NCBI RefSeq assembly: GCF_003985155.1
Contig: NZ_ML133691.1
Coordinates: 186,001-250,000, forward strand
Direction of reading: 5' to 3'
DNA length: 64,000 bases
From: Rhizobium vallis
GTDB lineage: Bacteria > Pseudomonadota > Alphaproteobacteria > Rhizobiales > Rhizobiaceae
This document shows positions 16,254 to 29,562 of the stretch, piece after piece. Each line of letters begins with the position of its first letter. Positions within the stretch are counted from its first letter, which is position 1. The position numbers and the translations under genes are program-made. The notes below the pieces were generated by a model. That model was given only the letters and a program-made list of their open reading frames with translations. It had not been told where the DNA came from and searched no databases.

Positions 16254-16922
16254 TCAGATGCTCGGACCGAGGATATTGGTTCTGGCTTCGATGATGTGGT
16301 CGTACATGTTTCGCTCAGCCTCCCTGCTATCACGATCTTTTATTGCGTCGAGAATCGCCTGATGGCTGACGATATACGCCGTCATGCGCTCTGAGGTCAG
16401 CGATTGTTCTTTCATTTTCCCCCAGAGGTTCCCGGCCCGTACTGCGTGAATTCCTTCATAGAGCGAGGCAAGAAGACCGTTACGGGCGGCTTGGACGATA
16501 ATGCGATGAAAGACGGCGTCCCATTTCTCGAATTCACCCAGTGCTTCCGACGCGCTGCCACGCGCGATTGATTTCTGCATTTCTTCGACTTCCTGCCTGG
16601 TCGCCCGCAATGCTGCCAACGCGGCGATCTTCGGTTCTATGATTAGCCGAGCCTCAAAGACTTCCGCCGGATAGGTGCGCAATGTGTCTCCTTCATTGGT
16701 TGCCGGCCGGCGAAGGGCGCTCGAACTCACGCCGCTGCCGGCTATAAAGGTGCCTCTGCCGACGTGCCTGATAAGGCGGCCTTCCTTCTCCAAGGAACCG
16801 AGCATCCTTCGAAGGGCGGTACGCGGCAGCCCGAGCTTCAGTGCCAAGTCACGCTCGGGAGGCAGGCGATCGCCTGGTTCCAGACCTTCCGCTTCAATGA
16901 AGTCCTTCAACAACACGCTCAT
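16254..16922 (-). CDS. GntR family regulator, FadR/FCD subfamily
   Basis: 222 residues. The N-terminal winged helix shows GDRLPPERDLALKLGLPRTA and EKEGRLIRHVGRGTFI; the C-terminal FCD domain has the acidic/histidine metal-site pattern (EARLIIEPKIAALAA, WDAVFHRIIVQAA, SHQAILDAIKDRD). FCD regulators usually bind small organic acids and repress transport or catabolic genes. GGAGGT precedes the ATG. It is divergent from the dipeptide-type ABC transporter at 17128-22433, the probable target, and the gap holds several ACCAA repeats. Confidence 0.9.
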   Translation of the reverse strand: MSVLLKDFIEAEGLEPGDRLPPERDLALKLGLPRTALRRMLGSLEKEGRLIRHVGRGTFIAGSGVSSSALRRPATNEGDTLRTYPAEVFEARLIIEPKIAALAALRATRQEVEEMQKSIARGSASEALGEFEKWDAVFHRIIVQAARNGLLASLYEGIHAVRAGNLWGKMKEQSLTSERMTAYIVSHQAILDAIKDRDSREAERNMYDHIIEARTNILGPSI

Positions 16923-16948
16923 GTGACCTCCAATAAATATTTTACGAA

Positions 16949-17021
16949 ACCAATTTGATCTATATTGACACCAATGGCAAGACCAATCTTATAATAATCA
17001 TCGAACCAACGCCGATTGGTT
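16949..17021. promoter_or_regulatory. ACCAA direct repeats and AACCAA-TTGGTT inverted repeat (candidate GntR operator)
   Basis: Four copies of ACCAA[T/C] start at 16949, 16970, 16982 and 17005. The last is the left half of a perfect inverted repeat AACCAA (17004-17009) / TTGGTT (17016-17021) with a six-base centre. The elements sit between the divergent GntR and ABC transporter genes in an AT-rich stretch. This is seen directly; binding by the GntR protein is inferred. Confidence 0.45.
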
Positions 17022-17127
17022 GCGAATGGTGCTGAGATGCACTGCTCGAAAAGATTACGTGGCAGCATGCATTGATCGGCGATCAAAATCTCAAATGAGA
17101 AGCTGCGTAGACAATGGAGAAAAACCG

Positions 17128-18771
<1,644 letters not shown>

Positions 18772-18828
18772 GAAAGTTCAATTAACTGCTGGCGGTGGCT
18801 TCCTAATGAGCAAAAGAGAGGGAATGAA

Positions 18829-20499
18829 ATGACAAAAGAGTCTAGAATCAAAAGCAACATTTCTCGGCGCGACGCACTGCGCCTGATGGCAGCCGGCGGC
18901 ATTGCATGCTTTGCCGCTCCCAACCTGATCGGCAAGCCTGACATTGCCCGGGCTGCCGACAAGAAGCCTGCGGGTCGCGTCGTGGTCGGGCTTTCGCAGG
19001 AACCGACCGTCTTCAATCCGCTGATGGCCCACATCGAAACGGACGATGCGGTCCACTTCTCACTCTTCGACGCCCTCTTTCGCATGGATCCGGGCGGTGT
19101 GCTCCAGCCCAATCTTGCGCTAGAGGTGCCCACGCAAAAGAACGGCGGCATCTCGGCGGATGGCCTGAACTGGCGCGTTCGCCTGCGTGACGATGTGCGC
19201 TGGCATGACGGCCAGCCGTTTACCGCTGAGGACGTGAAGTTCACCCTTGAACTGATCACCAATCCGAAATTCCGCGCCTGGCGTACGGGCGGCCATTCGC
19301 TGGTGCGCGACCTCACGGTGGTCTCGCCAACTGAAATCACCTGGCGCATGGAGCAGGTTTTCGCTCCTTACCTGTCGTTTCTCACCGAAACCTTCATCGT
19401 GCCGAAGCACCTTCTCGAGAATGAGGCTGATCCGAACGCAGCAGCCTTCAACCAGGCACCCGTTGGCACCGGTGCCTTCAAGTGGAGCCAGCGTGTCGCC
19501 GGCGACCATCTCGAGCTGGCAGCGAACCCGGATTATTTTGGGGAGGGGCCGTATGTCGAACAGGTTGTATTCAAATATATTCCTGACCAGACGGTGCTCT
19601 ATACCCAATTCAAGAGCGGCGACATCGACCTCACAGACCAGGCATACATCACGCCCGACCACTACGACGAAGCCAGCAAATTGCCGGGCCGTGTGGTGAG
19701 CCTGGTGCCCGGCGCCTCCGTCGAGTCGTTCTATCTCAATCTCGAGCGGCCGCAATTCAAGGAACTTGCGGTGCGTCAGGCACTCTATGCTGCAATGGAC
19801 AGAAAGGCGATCATCGACGCCCTCTATTTCGGCGTGGTGACAACGACCGAAACCTTCATGCCGAAGGAGTCTTACTATTTCAATCCGAACCTTCCGGCGC
19901 AGGAATTCAATCTCGACGCCGCACGCAAGCTCCTCGACGACGCCGGCTGGGTGCCGGGTTCGGACGGAATCCGTGAGAAGAACGGAGTGAAGCTGGCGTT
20001 CAACAACTCGACGACATCCGGCAATAACCTCCGCGAGCAGGTGCAGCAATTCCTGCAGCAGACATTCGCCGAAATTGGTGTCCAGATGACGATCTCGAAT
20101 TTGCCGGCTGCCGTCATGTTCGGCGAGTTTTGGCTGAAGTCACAGTTCGACACGGCCATCTCGGGTGTTACGCATCTGATTGCCGCGGACCCCGATGCAA
20201 CCAACCGTCTTGCGAGCAGCGCGATTGCCGCCAAGGGCGGAAAGGGATCGAACGTCGGCCAGTATTCCAATCAGGAAGTGGATGCACTGCTCAAGAAGGG
20301 TGCTCAGACCTTCGATCCCGAAGCACGTCGTGAAATCTATTACCGTATCCAGGAAATCGTCCGTCAGGACCTTCCGTTCCTTCCACTGTTTGCCGCCACC
20401 TATGTGGTTGGCACGAAGGAAGGCCTTGAAGGCTGGGAACCGAATACGAACACGCGCACGGCATCCTGGCATGCTGCCGGCTGGCACTGGAAGAGTTGA
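18829..20499 (+). CDS. Peptide/nickel-type ABC transporter substrate-binding protein (SBP family 5), Tat signal
   Basis: 556 residues, normal for family 5 solute-binding proteins. The N-terminus carries a twin-arginine motif (SRRDALRLM at residues 12-20) and a hydrophobic stretch, so Tat export to the periplasm is expected. Family features include VVVGLSQEPTVFNPLM, LRDDVRWHDGQPFTAEDVKFTLE and NPDYFGEGPYVEQVVFKYI. It would capture a peptide or peptide-like compound, possibly an opine or amide, for the permeases downstream. GAGAGGGA precedes the start. An FAD amino-acid oxidase (22616) at the operon end suggests the cargo is an amino-acid derivative. Confidence 0.92.
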   Translation: MTKESRIKSNISRRDALRLMAAGGIACFAAPNLIGKPDIARAADKKPAGRVVVGLSQEPTVFNPLMAHIETDDAVHFSLFDALFRMDPGGVLQPNLALEVPTQKNGGISADGLNWRVRLRDDVRWHDGQPFTAEDVKFTLELITNPKFRAWRTGGHSLVRDLTVVSPTEITWRMEQVFAPYLSFLTETFIVPKHLLENEADPNAAAFNQAPVGTGAFKWSQRVAGDHLELAANPDYFGEGPYVEQVVFKYIPDQTVLYTQFKSGDIDLTDQAYITPDHYDEASKLPGRVVSLVPGASVESFYLNLERPQFKELAVRQALYAAMDRKAIIDALYFGVVTTTETFMPKESYYFNPNLPAQEFNLDAARKLLDDAGWVPGSDGIREKNGVKLAFNNSTTSGNNLREQVQQFLQQTFAEIGVQMTISNLPAAVMFGEFWLKSQFDTAISGVTHLIAADPDATNRLASSAIAAKGGKGSNVGQYSNQEVDALLKKGAQTFDPEARREIYYRIQEIVRQDLPFLPLFAATYVVGTKEGLEGWEPNTNTRTASWHAAGWHWKS

Positions 20500-20513
20500 G
20501 TTAACCTCCCGTC

Positions 20514-20540
20514 GTCGCCGCCGCCCGTCGCGGCGGCGAC
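20514..20540 (+). terminator. Strong intercistronic hairpin after the binding-protein gene
   Basis: An 11-bp perfect stem (20514-20524 with 20530-20540, GC-rich) and five-base loop lie 14 bp after the binding-protein stop. There is no U-tract. Such hairpins commonly protect binding-protein mRNA and reduce permease expression, which would fit here. Confidence 0.5.
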
Positions 20541-20571
20541 TTCTATTGGCGCTATCACAGGGAGAGCCTGA

Positions 20572-21522
20572 ATGCGTAGCTTCCTACTTAATCGGTTCGC
20601 TCAGAGCCTCATACTGCTCCTGATCGTCTCCGTTATCGGCTTCGTGGTCCTCAACCTGATTCCGGGCGGCCCCCTGGCACAATTTGGGCTCGATGCGAGC
20701 ATGACGCAGGATGACTTGAAGCGACTGGCGGAGCAGTTGGGCCTGAACCGTCCTCTGTGGATGCAGTATCTGGATTGGGCCTGGCGCCTGTTGAGAGGAG
20801 ACTGGGGCCACTCATTCCGCGACGGAGCGCCTGTTCTCAAGGTGATTGGGCGACACCTCATGGCAACGCTGCTGCTGATGGGATCGTCCACGGTGATCGC
20901 GATCACTATCGGTACGTGGATCGGTGTTCGCGGCGCCATAAAGCGTTATTCGCTTTTCGACTACATGGCGACGATCGGTGCGATGGTGGCCCTTTCCATC
21001 CCGACTTTTTGGTTCGGCCTGATCGGGATCTACGTCTTCTCGCTTAGACTTGGCTGGCTGCCAGCCGGCAACATGTACACGATCGGCGACGAATCCGTTC
21101 TGAACTATCTCCACCATCTTATTCTGCCCAGCGTCGTACTCGCGCTCGTGCATGTGGCCATCTGGAGCCGCTACATGCGAACGGCTACTCTCGACGTTAT
21201 CAGCCAGGAATTCATTAAGACTGCGCGCGCCAAAGGACTAAGCGAGCGGCGCATCCTGATGAAACATGTCATCGGCAATGCCCTTCTACCGATGATCACC
21301 CTCCTTGGGGTGCAGCTTCCCAGCGTCCTGACGGGTGCTCTGGTCACCGAGACGGTGTTTACCTGGCCGGGCATGGGACGCCTGTTCCTCGACAGCCTCG
21401 GCTACAGTGACTATCCGGTGGTGATGGGATTGCTCATGTTCTCAGCGATCCTTGTCGTGGTGAGCAACCTCGCCGCCGACATCGTTGTCGCCATCATCGA
21501 TCCCCGTATCCGTCTGAGTTAA
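20572..21522 (+). CDS. Peptide-type ABC transporter permease (DppB-like)
   Basis: 316 residues with about six membrane segments, the first near residues 8-30. The DppB/OppB pattern is visible: N-terminal LIVSVIGFVVLNLIPGGPL, a large loop with LGLNRPLWMQYLDWAWRLLRGDWGHS, and the EAA-type motif DVISQEFIKTARAKGLSERRI followed by GALVTETVFTWPGMGRL. It forms the channel with the DppC-like protein next door. The spacing to the next gene is short, consistent with one operon. Confidence 0.92.
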   Translation: MRSFLLNRFAQSLILLLIVSVIGFVVLNLIPGGPLAQFGLDASMTQDDLKRLAEQLGLNRPLWMQYLDWAWRLLRGDWGHSFRDGAPVLKVIGRHLMATLLLMGSSTVIAITIGTWIGVRGAIKRYSLFDYMATIGAMVALSIPTFWFGLIGIYVFSLRLGWLPAGNMYTIGDESVLNYLHHLILPSVVLALVHVAIWSRYMRTATLDVISQEFIKTARAKGLSERRILMKHVIGNALLPMITLLGVQLPSVLTGALVTETVFTWPGMGRLFLDSLGYSDYPVVMGLLMFSAILVVVSNLAADIVVAIIDPRIRLS

Positions 21523-21554
21523 GCGCCATGAACGCTCATCAGGAGTCAGCCATC

Positions 21555-22433
21555 ATGACTGCCATTGCCGCAAATTCGCCCCGGGAACGCTGGTGGAACA
21601 GCCGAGCTGCGCACCGTTTCTTGAAGCACCATCTGGCCCTCATCGGAATGGTAATGATCGTTCTCATGACGCTGGCATGCGTCTTAGGTCCGCATTTGTT
21701 GCCGTACGATTCGCTCTACATCGACTTGCGCGCCCGCTTCGCTCCGCCCCTGACCGGCCAGCATTATCTCGGCACGGACCCACTAGGACGAGACTTGGCC
21801 GCCCGGCTGTTCATGGCGGGGCGGATTTCGCTCTTGGTCGGTTTCTCGGCGATGCTATTGTCGACGCTGATCGGAACCTTTGTCGGCGTGGTGGCGGGAT
21901 ATAGGGGTGGCCTGGTCGGCACGGTGCTGATGCGTGCCGTGGATGGCTTCCTCTCCTTCCCATCCATCTTCCTCGTACTTGCTCTTGCCGCTGCGCTGAA
22001 GCCAAGTCCCATCATGATCACCGTCGTCATCGCTGCCACAAGCTGGATGGAAGTTGCCCGCATCGTCGAGGCCGAGGTCCGCTCCCTGCGCGAGCGTGAA
22101 TTCGTGCTGGCCGGCCGCATGCTGGGACTGAGCGCAACGCACATCATGTTCCGCGAAATCCTTCCCAATGCCATCGGTCCGATCATCGTCGCCGCGACAC
22201 TGACCGTCGCCCGGGCGATCCTGATGGAGGCCTATATCAGCTTCCTCGGCTATGGAATTCAGCCGCCGCTGCCCAGCTGGGGTAATATGCTGAACGGCGC
22301 CCAGCAATATCTGGGGACGGCGCCTTGGCTGGCGATAATTCCCGGCGCGGCCATAACGATCGCTGTCACAAGCTTCAATTTCATCGGCGACGGGCTGCGC
22401 GATGCACTCGATGTTCGCGGTGATCACAGCTGA
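21555..22433 (+). CDS. Peptide-type ABC transporter permease (DppC-like)
   Basis: About 292 residues with six membrane segments. DppC/OppC features: YLGTDPLGRDLAARLFMAGRI, the EAA motif around LREREFVLAGRMLGLSATHI, and the C-terminal SFLGYGIQPPLPSWGNML. The ATG at 21555 is preferred because AGGAG lies nine bases upstream; an ATG at 21528 in the same frame lacks a ribosome binding site. Partner of the DppB-like permease and the fused ATPase. Confidence 0.9.
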   Translation: MTAIAANSPRERWWNSRAAHRFLKHHLALIGMVMIVLMTLACVLGPHLLPYDSLYIDLRARFAPPLTGQHYLGTDPLGRDLAARLFMAGRISLLVGFSAMLLSTLIGTFVGVVAGYRGGLVGTVLMRAVDGFLSFPSIFLVLALAAALKPSPIMITVVIAATSWMEVARIVEAEVRSLREREFVLAGRMLGLSATHIMFREILPNAIGPIIVAATLTVARAILMEAYISFLGYGIQPPLPSWGNMLNGAQQYLGTAPWLAIIPGAAITIAVTSFNFIGDGLRDALDVRGDHS

Positions 22434-22615
22434 GAAAGAGCATCTCGCGCGCCACCAAAAGAGACATCCGCTGCAAAATGCGCACGTGATGTCGGCGGAA
22501 CACATTTGGCGTCATTGCCTGCCCCGATCGTCGGAATGTTCCGTGTCCAAGACGACAGATTGTTGAGTTTTATCGTTCCAGATGACTGGAGCACGATGCC
22601 AGAGGAATAGTGACT

Positions 22616-23950
22616 ATGCCGGTCCAGGTTCAGAAAGTAAGTGATAGCGCCTCTTTTCCGACCCAGGTCGATGTGGTCGTCATCGGCGCGGGGATCGTGG
22701 GTACCTGCACGGCCTATGAGCTCGCCCGCAAAGGGTTATCGGTTGCCCTGCTTGAAAAAGGCATCGTCGGTGGCGAGCAGTCGAGCCGCAACTGGGGGTG
22801 GGTTCGCCAGCAGAACCGCGACCTCTATGAACTTGCGCTGGCCATGTACAGTCTGCGGCGCTGGGAGGAACTGGGCAGCGAGACCGGCCGCGATCTCGGC
22901 TTCCGCCGAACCGGCATACTTTACTGCACAAAGAACGAGGCTGACGTCGCCCGATGGGAGAAGTGGGGCCAGGCTGCCCGCCTTCAAGGATTTGATAGCC
23001 AGATCCTCAGCGCCTCCGAGGCCAATGAACGGGCTTCAGGCGGTACATCCTCGTGGGTCGGCGGCGTTTGGTCTCCGAGCGATGGGCGAGCGGAGCCCAG
23101 CCTTGCCGTACCTGCCATCGCTGAGGCCGCGAAGGAAAACGGCGTATCGCTCCATCAAAACTGCGCCGTTCGGGGCCTCGACATTAGCAACGGCCGCGTA
23201 ACAGGCGCCTGGACAGAGCGGGGACTTGTGAAAGCCGGCACTGTTGTTTGCGCTGGCGGGGCATGGGCTTCCCGGTTTTCTCATCGATATGGCATCGAGC
23301 TTCCCGTCGCAAACATCTCCGGGACCGCAATTAAGACGACTCCCGCGCCCGAGATCATTCAAGCAGGATGCCTCTCGGCTTCAAACTTCGTGTTGCGGCG
23401 CCGGACAGACGGCGCCTACACGATCGCCGTACCGGGACGTGGTACGCTCGACATCACGCCGCGGGGGATGCGATACGCCTTCAAATTCTATCAGATGTAC
23501 CGCAGCAAGATCGGCAAGAAGCTGAAGTATCGTCTGAACAGCAGCTTCTGGAATGGGCCGGATGCTGTCAGCAGCTGGGAGAACGATGAAATCTCGCCGT
23601 TCGAAAAGAACCGCATTCTGGATCCTGCGCCCGACGGGGAACTCGTGAAGCTCGCATTGAAGAATCTGCAAAGCGAGTACCCAGCGCTGAAGGGAATCGG
23701 GGTCGAGCGCGCCTGGGGAGGGCTCATCGATACTTCGCCAGATCTCGTCCCCGTCATTTCTAGAGTGGAGCAACTGCCTGGTTACGTGATAGCGGCGGGG
23801 TTTAGCGGGCACGGCTTTGCCATTGGACCGGGTGCCGGTCGGTTGGTCAGCGAGATCGTTATGAACGAGACCTCGATCACAGACATCACACCCTACAGGC
23901 TGAGCCGGTTCAGCGACGGCTCGGCGATCAGACGGCCGGAAATGATGTAA
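22616..23950 (+). CDS. FAD-dependent oxidoreductase, D-amino-acid oxidase fold (paralogue of 8006-9328)
   Basis: About 444 residues. VVVIGAGIVGTCTAYELARKG, then LEKGIVGGEQSSRNWGWVRQQNRD and C-terminal AAGFSGHGFAIGPGAGRLVSE mark a DAO-fold flavoprotein closely related to the protein at 8006-9328. It probably oxidises an amino-acid derivative delivered by the preceding peptide-type transporter. AGAGGA lies nine bases before the ATG at 22616; a GTG at 22610 is in frame. The gap of about 180 bp after the permease may hold a separate promoter. Confidence 0.85.
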   Translation: MPVQVQKVSDSASFPTQVDVVVIGAGIVGTCTAYELARKGLSVALLEKGIVGGEQSSRNWGWVRQQNRDLYELALAMYSLRRWEELGSETGRDLGFRRTGILYCTKNEADVARWEKWGQAARLQGFDSQILSASEANERASGGTSSWVGGVWSPSDGRAEPSLAVPAIAEAAKENGVSLHQNCAVRGLDISNGRVTGAWTERGLVKAGTVVCAGGAWASRFSHRYGIELPVANISGTAIKTTPAPEIIQAGCLSASNFVLRRRTDGAYTIAVPGRGTLDITPRGMRYAFKFYQMYRSKIGKKLKYRLNSSFWNGPDAVSSWENDEISPFEKNRILDPAPDGELVKLALKNLQSEYPALKGIGVERAWGGLIDTSPDLVPVISRVEQLPGYVIAAGFSGHGFAIGPGAGRLVSEIVMNETSITDITPYRLSRFSDGSAIRRPEMM

Positions 23951-24108
23951 CGGTCGAGGTTGGTTACTGTCCAAGCTGCTGTTGTCGTTGGCCTTTAGGG
24001 ACTTAAACCGACGAATGGGTCGGAAGATCAACCGAACAGAAAAGGCTTCCAGATTCTCGTCGACCGGACGGAATCAGCTAATAGGAGCCAATATCAAGGA
24101 GCTAAACC

Positions 24109-26127
<2,019 letters not shown>

Positions 26128-26762
26128 ATCGTCGCATGCGTAATAACATAACCTGTTCGACGCCAAAGAAGCGATACGAATTCCAGCCTCCTCCCGGGGC
26201 ACCTTGGCGGTCGCCGAACAGGTCCCGGCGGCCGCCATTTTTTCTCGGGGCATCGCCGTCTCGGCATGTACTACTTCAGTCCGTTCGGCACACAGCACCT
26301 GTCGGCCGCGGCGGATGATGATCGGGCTCTCCATAATAAGCGCCGTGCACGTCTGCACCGCGAGCAAAATCGAGATCATGACCATCAAGTGCGAAGCTGT
26401 TGAACCGTCCAACCGTCGCGCGCAGGCCATCGACCGAAATCCCGAGCCGCCGACGCGACCATCAGATTCGCCGACCGTTTTGCAGTTAAGCTACCTCTCT
26501 CGCAGTTGGGGTCGCAGATGATCAACTCGATCGGTAATGGGACCGCCGGCTTCTCGCAACGTCAAGGGTCTCTTGCCTAGCGCTTCTGCCATCGACCTCC
26601 ACATGCGCTTGAATCCAGTGCTCCGCGGCTTCTGCACCGCTTCGACGGTGACTACGATCGGGTGTGTTCCCAAGTGATGGTCGGTGTTAGCGGTGCATTT
26701 TGCGGCTGCCCGAAGGGGTTCACTTCAAAGCCGGTGCAAGATGTCGACCGAACTTGATCTGC
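26128..26762. other. Intergenic region, no supported gene
   Basis: 635 bp between acsA and a convergent LysR gene. Short open frames exist on both strands (for example 26101-26430 minus, 26204-26521 plus), but none has a recognisable family, ribosome binding site or sensible codon pattern. The stretch looks like decayed sequence. Confidence 0.4.
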
Positions 26763-27689
26763 TTAACCCCAAACACGTTTGATTGCATCAAATGCGGCCA
26801 CGACAGTAGGATCATTCCTACGAGCTTCCATGCATATGAAGCTCAGTGTCGTCGAAATTTTCACAGCATCGGCGATGAAGAGCCCGTGGGCTTGTTGTTC
26901 ATGGAGAGCGATCGAGTCACGGCAGAGACTCAAGCCAACGCCCGTGCGGACCATGGCGACCATCGACGCTTCCTGATCAACCTGCGAGACGATGTTCTGA
27001 CGCAGGCCGAGATCGGTGAACAAGCGCGCCAGCAGTCGGTTATGCACCGAAGCGGGTGGTGTACCGATCCACGGCAGGGATGCAAGCTGTACCCAATCCG
27101 CACCGCGCACGAAGGTGGCAAGCGACGGCGGGGCGACGACGCGATAAGTCAGTTGTGCCAGTTCCCTGCCATAAAACAGTTTGGTGGTAGTTTCATCCGA
27201 AATCTCGGCTACAGGATCGTAATCCCTTGGGTCTCCGAGGAAGAATCCAGCATCCAGGTCATTCCGTCGAAGCCCTTCCGGTACATCCCCACTCATGCCA
27301 TGGCGCAACGTCGTCTCGATGCCTGGCCCGCTTTCTATCAGCGCCTTCAGAAACGCACCCAAGCGTGTGAACTCCGGGTCGATGATGGTGCCGATCCGCA
27401 GTTTCCCCCGCACGCGCGTCGCCAGGTGCCCGGCCGTCTGCCCAAAATCCGTAAGTGCCGCCAAAACCTGCTCCGCCTTGGCGGCAAGAAGAGCTCCCTC
27501 CTGCGTCAACTCTAAACCCGTGGAGGTCCGCCGGAACAGGGAGAGGCCGGTCTCTGCGGCAATACGTTTCAGTTGCAGTGTCACGGCAGGCTGGGTGACG
27601 TGCAATTGCTCTGCGGCGCGGGTGACGTTGCCCTCCCGCGCCACGGCTACGAATGCCCTCAATGTTCTCAGGTCGATCGACTGCAGCAT
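26763..27689 (-). CDS. LysR family regulator, candidate DMSP-operon regulator
   Basis: About 308 residues. Winged helix: DLRTLRAFVAVAREGNVTRA, LHVTQPAVTLQLKRIAAETG, LFRRTSTGLELTQEG; then a standard effector-binding domain. An ATG at 27719 would add ten residues; the family start favours 27689. Neither has a strong ribosome binding site. The gene is divergent from the GMC oxidoreductase/DddD-like/transporter/AcuI-like operon, so it is the probable regulator. LysR proteins called DddR occupy the equivalent place next to dddD in some bacteria; orthology cannot be tested here. Confidence 0.9.
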   Translation of the reverse strand: MLQSIDLRTLRAFVAVAREGNVTRAAEQLHVTQPAVTLQLKRIAAETGLSLFRRTSTGLELTQEGALLAAKAEQVLAALTDFGQTAGHLATRVRGKLRIGTIIDPEFTRLGAFLKALIESGPGIETTLRHGMSGDVPEGLRRNDLDAGFFLGDPRDYDPVAEISDETTTKLFYGRELAQLTYRVVAPPSLATFVRGADWVQLASLPWIGTPPASVHNRLLARLFTDLGLRQNIVSQVDQEASMVAMVRTGVGLSLCRDSIALHEQQAHGLFIADAVKISTTLSFICMEARRNDPTVVAAFDAIKRVWG

Positions 27690-27849
27690 ATTAGTTTCAT
27701 TTATAATGCGTTCTATCATTTGTCATTGGATTTTCGGGCTGAACCTCCGCTATGGCTCTAAATAATGTAGGCAGGGAGGCTGGCATGCCACGACAGAGTG
27801 TCGAAGCTTATGATTGTGCGTTGTTCCAGTTGAACAGGCGGGCAGCACG

Positions 27850-29538
27850 ATGATGCGTAGAGCTTCTCCGGCTTCCGTTGATGCATTTGATTATATCATT
27901 GTGGGTGGCGGCTCCGCCGGCTGCCTGCTCGCCAACCGTCTAAGCCGCGATCCCGCGATGCGCGTGCTGCTGCTGGAAGCGGGGCGGAAGGATGATTACC
28001 CCTGGATCCACATCCCTGTCGGCTATCTCTATTGCATCGGCAATCCCCGCACCGACTGGCTTTACAAAACAGAGCCCGATGCCGGGTTGAACGGGCGGTC
28101 GCTCCGCTACCCGCGCGGCAAGACGCTTGGCGGCTGCTCCTCCATCAACGGCATGATTTACATGCGAGGCCAGGCGCGCGATTTCGACGGCTGGGCGGCG
28201 GCGGCCGGGGACGATGCCTGGTCCTGGCAGAACTGCCTGCCGGACTTCAAGGCGCATGAGGACCACTACCGGCTGGACAACGGCGCGGACCCGAAGACTG
28301 GTGGCAACAGCCGGTTCTCCGACATGCACGGCCATGGGGGCGAGTGGCGGATCGAGAAGCAGCGGCTCAAATGGGACATCCTCGAATCCTTCGCCGAGGC
28401 GTCTGTCGAGGCCGGGATTCCGCGCTCGGACGATTTCAACGGCGGCGACAATGAAGGCGTCGGCTATTTCGAGGTCAACCAGCGCTCCGGCTGGCGCTGG
28501 AACACGTCGAAGGCTTTTTTGCGCCCCGCGAAGAACCGCCCGAACCTGACGATCTGGACGCAGGCCCATGTCGAACGGCTGATCCTGGAAGCGGAGGGTT
28601 CCGGTCGCAAGCGTTGCGTTGGCGTCGTGCTTCAGCGGCAGGGACAGAGCGTGGAGGTACGGGCGCGCCGGGAAGTCATCCTGTCCGCCGGCGCGATCGG
28701 CTCGCCGCAAATCCTGCAACTGTCGGGTATCGGCCCGGCTGGACTGCTGAAGCGTCATGGCGTCGAGGTTGTGCATGACCTGCCGGGCGTGGGGGAAAAT
28801 CTCCAGGACCATCTGCAAATCCGCGCGGTCTTCAAGGTCGGCAATGCAAAGACGCTGAATACGCTCGCCAACAGCCTGTTCGGCAAGGCGATGATCGGGC
28901 TGGAATATGCGTTGAAGCGCAGCGGTCCCATGAGCATGTCGCCCTCTCAGCTCGGCGCCTTCACCCGTTCGGACGACAGCCAGGCCTTTGCCAATCTCGA
29001 ATATCATGTCCAGCCGCTCAGTCTCGATGCCTTCGGCGAGCCTTTGCACAGCATACCCGCCTTCACCGCGAGCGTCTGCAACCTCAACCCTACCAGCGTC
29101 GGAAGCGTGCGCATTCGCTCCAGCAAGCCATCGGACACGCCGGTTATCGCGCCGAACTATCTCAGCACGGAAGAGGACCGCCGTATTGCCGCCGAGAGCC
29201 TGCGGCAGGTGCGCAAGATCGTGTCGCAGCCGGCACTGGCGAAATACCAGCCGCAAGAGTGGAAACCCGGTTTGCAGTTCCAGAGCGACGAGGAGCTGAC
29301 GCGGCTCGCGGGCGATATCGCCAACACTATCTTTCATCCCGTCGGGACGACGAAGATGGGCCGTGACAACGATCCGATGGCGGTGGTGGATGGCCGTCTC
29401 AGGGTACGGGGCATCGAGGGTCTGCGCGTCGTCGACGCAGGCATCATGCCGAAGATCACCAGCGGCAACACCAACGCGCCGACGCTGATGATCGCCGAAA
29501 AAGCAGCGGGATGGATCGTCGCCGATGCGCGCGCATAG
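27850..29538 (+). CDS. GMC family FAD oxidoreductase (choline dehydrogenase-like; candidate DddA)
   Basis: About 562 residues. GMC features: FDYIIVGGGSAGCLLANRLS (FAD motif), the first GMC signature RGKTLGGCSSINGMIYMRG, the second signature GAIGSPQILQLSGIGP, and the C-terminal active-site blocks FHPVGTTKMG and SGNTNAPTLMIAEKAA. The family oxidises alcohols to aldehydes. It sits 24 bp before a DddD-like gene; in Halomonas a GMC enzyme (DddA) oxidises the DMSP-derived 3-hydroxypropionate to malonate semialdehyde, so that role is proposed. Choline or another alcohol is an alternative. No aldehyde dehydrogenase (DddC or BetB) is found in the window. Start 27850 chosen over the upstream codon at 27814. 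Confidence 0.88.
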   Translation: MMRRASPASVDAFDYIIVGGGSAGCLLANRLSRDPAMRVLLLEAGRKDDYPWIHIPVGYLYCIGNPRTDWLYKTEPDAGLNGRSLRYPRGKTLGGCSSINGMIYMRGQARDFDGWAAAAGDDAWSWQNCLPDFKAHEDHYRLDNGADPKTGGNSRFSDMHGHGGEWRIEKQRLKWDILESFAEASVEAGIPRSDDFNGGDNEGVGYFEVNQRSGWRWNTSKAFLRPAKNRPNLTIWTQAHVERLILEAEGSGRKRCVGVVLQRQGQSVEVRARREVILSAGAIGSPQILQLSGIGPAGLLKRHGVEVVHDLPGVGENLQDHLQIRAVFKVGNAKTLNTLANSLFGKAMIGLEYALKRSGPMSMSPSQLGAFTRSDDSQAFANLEYHVQPLSLDAFGEPLHSIPAFTASVCNLNPTSVGSVRIRSSKPSDTPVIAPNYLSTEEDRRIAAESLRQVRKIVSQPALAKYQPQEWKPGLQFQSDEELTRLAGDIANTIFHPVGTTKMGRDNDPMAVVDGRLRVRGIEGLRVVDAGIMPKITSGNTNAPTLMIAEKAAGWIVADARA

Positions 29539-29562
29539 AAAATTCTTGGGGAGGTAATAGCA

